Assembly: GCA_023525975.1 (NCBI GenBank)
Contig: CM042039.1
Span: 13,422,501 to 13,486,500 of the forward strand
Length of the DNA: 64,000 bases
Origin: Smallanthus sonchifolius
Lineage: Eukaryota > Streptophyta > Magnoliopsida > Asterales > Asteraceae
Direction: 5' to 3'
The notes under the pieces are model-generated. The model was given only the letters and a program-made list of their open reading frames with translations, searched no databases and was not told the origin of the DNA. Below are positions 59,111-64,000 of the stretch, piece by piece (the first letter of the stretch is position 1; every line of letters starts with the position of its first letter). The position numbers and the translations under genes are program-made.

Positions 59111-62100
59111 CTAACTAGTGAATGGAAAGTGGGATTGGAGAGGTTTAGCAACAATGATCACATCTTTTCTAGGATTGAAGTGATGTTTGATCACTAGCAA
59201 CAGATGCCTCCCACTTTCATTCTCAGGCTCATGAGCTTCACCCAGCTCCATCATTCTTTGAAGATCAGAATCTGGAAGTTGCATCACCTCATCAACAGAT
59301 CTGTAGATTGATCTTTTTACCTCTGCCCTTCCCTTGAAAACCTCAAACCATTGATCTTGATTGCTGTAGAACCAGGTAAAAATTTCTCTTGAATCTTGTG
59401 GTGAGGTTGTAGGTTTGGTTTTCTTCTTGGGAGGCTGTTGATGAGGAGGAGCTGGGTGAAAGGATTTGGATTCTTTAGGTGGAGAGGAGAGAGGTCTAGG
59501 AGGGAGAGTGGAAGGTTGTTGGATAGAGGAAGGAGTGGATGAGGGAGTAGGCTTGGGTTTCTTTTGTTTTCTATCATCAGTTTGAGTGTTTACCCTTTCC
59601 TTTGAGCCTGTCTTCCCCAATCTCTTCCTCTTCCTTCTTGACTTTGACATATAAGGCTTGCAGGTTTATAAAACTCATGGGACCTAGCCTCTTTCCACTC
59701 TCTCCTCTATCCTTTAGGAAGTCCATCATAACCTTCCTTTCTTCATGGGTTCTTATGTTGAAAGCAATGGCCTTCTTGGTTTTCTTTTCGGCTTTTTCTT
59801 CTTCTTCAGCCCTTTTCTTATTTGCCAGTTGACCTTGATGACCCATGAAGGCTCAGTAAATTTCTTTATTTGATAATTTTTCAAGGTAGTCTGCATCCTC
59901 ACCTTGAGAAATCAAAGCTTCAGTCCACTCCTCTCTCATCTCTTTGGCTAGTTGAGAGTCAATTATCCTGAACTTAGCCTCTTATCTTCTCTTCTTCTGT
60001 ATTTCTTCTTTTTCTTTACTAAGATGTTCCTGCAGCTGAAGAGCCAAAGCTTCATCTTCTTATAGTTGTGCAGCTGCAGAAACCTTAACTTTCAAAGTAT
60101 CCAGTTGCCTAGCATGCAACTGGATCTGTTGTTCTCTGAGGAGAATGGCAGCTTTCCTTTCTTGAATCTTTTTAAGCTCAGCCATCTCCTCCTCTTCTCT
60201 TTCTCTTCTTCTCTTTTCTTTTTATTTCTTTTCCTTCTCTAACCTTTCTTCTTCTTCTTCTTCTTCTGTCATGATGCCCTTTCCCTTGTCTTTATTGGAT
60301 GCGTCAGCTTCAGCTTCATGGATCACAACAGCAGATGTGAGAGATGCTATTGGGATCACAGCTTCAGCTTCATTGGCAATCTGAGGAACATACATAGTGG
60401 AAGGGACTGCTTTACTCTCTTCATTCTCCCATTCATTCCCATATGCAGCCTTAAAAGCCTCTTTAACATTTTGAGCAACTACTTTTCTTGACTCTACTGC
60501 TGCATTCAGTATGACAGTTGGTGAGGAGGGAAGGGATAGGTCTGAGTCAGAATCATCCTTTGCAATCCATCCCTCCTTTTCAAGAAAATCTTTGATAATC
60601 TTGATCATTGCTTGACTTTCTAAGGAGTCGATGTTGCAGATGTGTGTCCTGAGCTCAAATACCTTATACAGGAAATCTGGGTTGAGGAGCAGGATTTCTT
60701 GAATGTTGTTAATTTTGAAGGATGATCCATCACACAAGAAGAACTGAAAACTAGATGACCTAGTGCTTGACCATCCTTTCACTTCCAGGCCCCTGACCAC
60801 TTCATTGTACATAAATCTTCTCAAACATAGAACTTGTTCTTCTGTTAAAGCCTTACTCCTTATCAAGTCAAGTCTTGGAGGTACTCTTTGTTTTGCTGTT
60901 CTTGAAGACTCTACAGTATGTTTAGGATAGGCCACCCTGTTTGCTTCTTCTAGAAACCATTCAAACCAGGGAATATTATCCTCCAACAAGACGCATAATC
61001 TATTAATTGCAAGTTTTGCTGAGAGATCTGTGGAAGTGTTGATGCATCTTGTTAAGTACAATTCAAGGACTTTGAGTGGATTCAGTGTATTCCAATTCAG
61101 CTATTCTATTCCACCAAATTCCCATCCAATCTAGAATCTCTCAGATAGACCATCATACCCCCAAGATAGGATAGAGTCAAACTCTAGCTTATGTGTAGTT
61201 AGTGTGAATTGAGGGGCAATGGTCAGTCTTGATATACTTGCAGCAGCTGGAAATATGCTGAATGATAGAGGTTTGTCTTCATCATCACTTTTATTTTCCA
61301 GTACCTCATCAACAACTCTGACCACTAACTTCCAATACTCAGAGATATCTTCCTCTTCATCTACTGAGTCTGGCAAGTCATGGATTTGAACAAAAGCATC
61401 ATATTTAGCAGTAACTATCACCCCCTTTTTGGTTGCATCAGTGCATATAGTTTCATTTGTTTGAGTTCCCACTGATACAAGGGAAGGAGTAGTCACATGT
61501 GGGCATTTATGGGCTTCATGCATAGAGACTTGGTGCTTTAGTTTGGACACCTCAACCTCTAGCATTGCCACCCTGGACGTCAATTCCATGTTTTCAAGTT
61601 TCAGTCCGTCCTCATCCAAAGTTGTGGAATCCTTGGAACTAGATGGGGCCTTAGGCCTAGCCTCTACATCCCCTTCACCCTAGTTTTCTTGGCACCTGGG
61701 ATTCCTCTCAGTGAAGAGTGTTTCAAGAGAAACATCCTCACTATGAGTTGCCGTGGTTGGGGGACTTAGTGATGTTATCACTGTCCTCCTAGTCAACTGA
61801 TGTACCAGTAGTAGTGATTGTCCTTTCCACATTCACTCTATCATCACTCCCAGAGTGAACTTTCCTGGGTGATGAACTTGGGCCGGGTACATTAGCAGCC
61901 AAGTCAATCAATACCTCCGAGATAATGGTAGTTGAAAAAGGCATATCATCTTGACTAGGTGCCTCTGCACTTAAGTTCAGAGAAGAAAAATAATGAAAGT
62001 GCTCAGAAGGTTGTTCTATGGATCCGGGATGTGATCTTGATCCTAATAGAGGAATTTCCAAGGAAGTCTCTCTAATAGTTTGGCTATCCCTTTTGATATT

Positions 62101-62190
62101 CTCATCAGAATATTGGGATTCTGAATGAGGGCTTTTATGTTGGGATTGGGCCTGCGAGACAAGGGATACCTTGGAGTTGGAGTTGTGCTC
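59111..62190 (-). pseudogene. Long uncharacterised 3' reading frame of element G
   Basis: About 1000 codons, in pieces separated by stops and shifts near 61790, 61675, 61130, 60221, 59985, 59847 and 59640. In order: Ser-rich N-terminus; coiled coil (LENMELTSRVAMLEVEVSKLKHQ, in part); a globular part (around 60560-61060; WFEWFLEEANRVAYPKHTV); a very Glu/Lys/Arg-rich helix (59990-60290); a Pro/Ser-rich linker; and a C-terminal domain (WFEVFKGRAEVKRSIYRSV, LPDSDLQRMMELG, ESGRHLLLVIKHHFNP). No signal peptide, membrane segment or known enzyme motif is visible. Related frames occur in SIRE-type elements; function unknown. Confidence 0.55.
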
Positions 62191-63025
62191 AAACTTCCGC
62201 TTATTATTGTTGGTGGTTTTAGAAACTGAACCCCTCGGGGGTAGAGTTCTCTGTGTCACCGCCTGTTCGGTCAACTTATGGGCAAGTCTGACTGTCTGCT
62301 GAATGGTAGTAGGATTTGATGACGTGACCATGCTCTAGATTTGAGGCACTAAACCTACAATGTACAGCTCAATTCTTTTATAGTCGGGGGTCACCATGTG
62401 AGGACACATAGTAGCAAGCTCATGGGAGCGAGTTGTGTAAAGCTCAATCTCAGAACCCTCCATTTTCAGATTCTAGAATTCTCCCTCTAGCTTCTGAATC
62501 TCATCTCGAGGACAGTACTCCTCCTTCATCATTGTCTTGAATTCTTCCCACGGCAGTGCATTAGCCATTTCCAGACCCAACATCTGGACCTGAGCATTCC
62601 ACCATGTGAGAGTCGGCCCTCCAAAGTACCTGATGCAAACTTGACCTGATTTGCTTGAGGACAGTTGCACATGGCGAACACAGACTCAACCTTCTCGAAC
62701 CATCGGAGCAGTCCGACAGCTCCCTCAGCTGACGTAGATTAGAAAGACAGCTTGCAGTCCATGAAGATCTTTAATATACATGCCGACTGATTATTCTGCT
62801 GACGTAGATTAGAAACACAATATATAATGGAGGTCATAAGGATAGAGAAAGACGCCTTGAGAGGTGAATTGAATTCACTAGTCAGTGATTACTATATTTA
62901 CATGCATCATTCTGTGCTGCTAAATCTTCAGCCACACTATCATTAATCAGTGTCGCTAGCTCAGTTGCCGTCATATTGATGGTGCCTCAACCACCATTAC
63001 GACCTCCACGTCCTCTTCTAGACAT
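62191..63025 (-). pseudogene. Gypsy H gag, decayed
   Basis: ATG at 63025 starts MSRRGRGGRNGG, a stop follows, then MTATELATLINDSVAE. After about 100 bp of unrelated sequence the gag domain follows: EGAVGLLRWFEKVESVFAMC, GRTLTWWNAQVQMLG-like and ANALPWEEFKTMMKEEYCPRDE (62473-62600). The tail ELYTTRSHELATMCPHMVT...SNPTTIQQTVRLAHKLTEQ reaches about 62230. Stops lie near 62985, 62740, 62475 and 62335. A 20-bp motif CTGACGTAGATTAGAAA is present twice (62731 and 62800). The zinc knuckle and pol are missing; the frame fuses with G. Confidence 0.78.
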
Positions 63026-63312
63026 AATTCTTCACATCTACAAATACAAAATAATGAGAAATATATCGCATTTCAAACACTATATATGTACAAGTAAAGT
63101 AATGATAACTAAACACAACATCTAATATTTCGTAATTAAATAAGTTGTAATGGCTACAAGATAAAAAATTCCAAAACATTAAGCTTCTCATGAGCTTTTA
63201 TTGAATGGGAACAACCTTACCCATTTAGGTTTTGAAATAGAAAGAGCATAAACAAAGCACAAGATAATAAAAAGGAAAGATAAGATAAGGTAAATCATCA
63301 AGCATCATCGTC

Positions 63313-63617
63313 CTATGAGGAAATGCATGACATAGCATCAACCTCCTTGACTGGCTCCTCCTCGAATGGCTCCTCATCATCCGGTATATCCTCCTCAGAG
63401 TCAGAAGGCGGTGCATCCCCTTGCCAAAGGGCAGCCTCCATTTGGGCCTCTAGATGTGCCACCCTGCTCAAGATCCCTTCAGCAGCATCATCAGAGGTGT
63501 CCACTCTTGCCTCTATGTGTTGAACTTTGTCTACAAGATGGTTATGGAACTGGTCTGTTACTGCTAGTTCTGCGGTCAAAAGCTCTATCTGTAGGTCCTC
63601 ATGGCGCTTCTACGGAT
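63313..63617 (-). CDS. Upstream coiled-coil frame of gypsy H
   Basis: An open frame upstream of gag H in the same sense: LQIELLTAELAVTDQFHNHL, KVQHIEARVD, ILSRVAHLEAQMEAAL, then an acidic tail (SDSEEDIPDDEEPFEEEPVK). Heptad spacing suggests a coiled coil. The front is cut by the next element at about 63618. It is probably an upstream exon or separate leader frame of the gypsy element; 287 bp of noncoding sequence separates it from gag. Confidence 0.45.
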
Positions 63618-63830
63618 CGATCTCGTGATAAGACGTGACGTTAACTCGGAGTGCGGAATCCAATGAATCAACGTTTATACGCATAAAAGACAATGAAGAC
63701 AATCATGTAAATAAACTTCATGCTTGTATTCCAATTCAAAATGGTGTTTACAGACTCAATCAGACAATTCGATCTTTCTCTGTTCTGTGTCTTGTCTCTG
63801 TTATGTCTAATTCGACTGACTCTGTAAACA

Positions 63831-63839
63831 CTTATATAG
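63831..63839 (-). promoter_or_regulatory. TATA box of LTR I
   Basis: CTATATAAG on the minus strand. The palindrome array begins 19 bp upstream in the sense direction, as in copia J. Confidence 0.5.
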
Positions 63840-63857
63840 ACATCTGACCTGCTATAA

Positions 63858-63968
63858 GCGAACTTATTAAGTTCGCCTCTAACAGACTAAGCGAACTTAA
63901 TAAGTTCGCCTCTGATAGGCTAGGCGAACTTATTAAGTTCGCCTCTAGCCGAACTTATTAAGTTCGCC
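63858..63968. repeat. Palindrome array in LTR I
   Basis: Four near-identical copies of a 19-21-bp palindrome (arms GCGAACTT and AAGTTCGC around an AT centre), at steps of about 33, 32 and 26 bp, separated by short CTCTAACAGACTAA-like spacers. Confidence 0.9.
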
Positions 63969-64000
63969 TCTAGCAGAACTTACATAGAATTTTATCAACA

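Larger units (their letters stand above)
58169..62190 (-). mobile_element. SIRE-like copia element G, 3' part only
   Basis: A 3' LTR (58169-58867), polypurine tract (GTCTAGGGGGAGTT on the minus strand) and a long decayed reading frame (59111-62190) remain. No gag, integrase or RT is left: the frame runs directly into gypsy gag H near 62190. Layout (long frame between RNase H and 3' LTR) matches copia J. Confidence 0.65.
63626..64000 (-). mobile_element. LTR I, incomplete at window end
   Basis: Starts TGATAAGACG on the plus strand. Its layout parallels the LTR of copia J: GTGCGGAATCC block, region with TGTATTCC/CTTCATGC, TATA box and then palindromes. It contains four palindromes of the type GCGAACTTATTAAGTTCGC (63858-63876, 63891-63909, 63923-63943, 63949-63968). 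No interior is in the window, so element class is inferred only from similarity to J. Confidence 0.55.

Noticed and set aside
63858..63968. Repeats with regular spacing reminiscent of a CRISPR array
   Set aside because: The repeat is a full palindrome, spacers are short and similar to each other, there are no cas genes, and the setting is a plant LTR.

Overview
This window is plant nuclear DNA made almost entirely of LTR retrotransposons nested inside one another. I see no host gene, rRNA or tRNA gene. Retroelement style (chromodomain gypsy elements, SIRE-type copia elements with a long reading frame after RNase H, Met-tRNA and Asp-tRNA type primer sites, AT-rich spacers, heavy decay) points to a dicot. 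The gag and 3' reading-frame styles are ones I associate with Asteraceae, but that is inference. Letters A-K below are my own labels for elements.

Left part (1-32 kb) is a set of nested insertions. The oldest layer is a decayed gypsy element K on the minus strand, surviving in three pieces (31138-32073, 4299-4375, 506-1058). Into K went a 3.2-kb solo LTR (A, 1059-4298; 5-bp duplications ACGAC/ACGGC) and a chromodomain gypsy element C on the plus strand (4376-31137; duplications CTTCT/CTTCT). C was then split twice. An 11.2-kb LARD-like element B with 3.7-kb LTRs and no coding interior (8284-19514) sits between protease and RT. A 6.9-kb non-autonomous element D with only gag-protease (20622-27517, minus strand, duplications AATTA) sits inside RNase H.

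Middle part (32-55 kb) is a tandem array of a small non-autonomous element E (minus strand) in which neighbouring units share LTRs: LTR, interior, LTR, interior, LTR, interior. The first LTR carries a 2.1-kb Helitron-like insertion. The third interior carries a full-length SIRE-type copia element J (44222-54669, minus strand, duplications CTTTT). The other two interiors preserve the unoccupied target site.

Right part (55-64 kb) is a chain of truncated elements, all minus strand: copia F (LTR plus RT/RNase H), an LTR related to A, a SIRE-like element G that keeps only its 3' LTR and a long decayed 3' reading frame, a gypsy gag H, and the start of another LTR (I) running off the window.

Almost every coding frame carries stops, frameshifts or lost catalytic or zinc-binding residues, so the region is probably silent. 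The most interesting signals are noncoding: arrays of short perfect palindromes just upstream of the LTR TATA boxes and of reading frames in J, parallel palindrome arrays in other LTR families, conserved LTR tail motifs shared between families, a triplicated motif in the E interior, and similar uncharacterised 3' domains in J and G. Divergence figures are counts by eye over short stretches.
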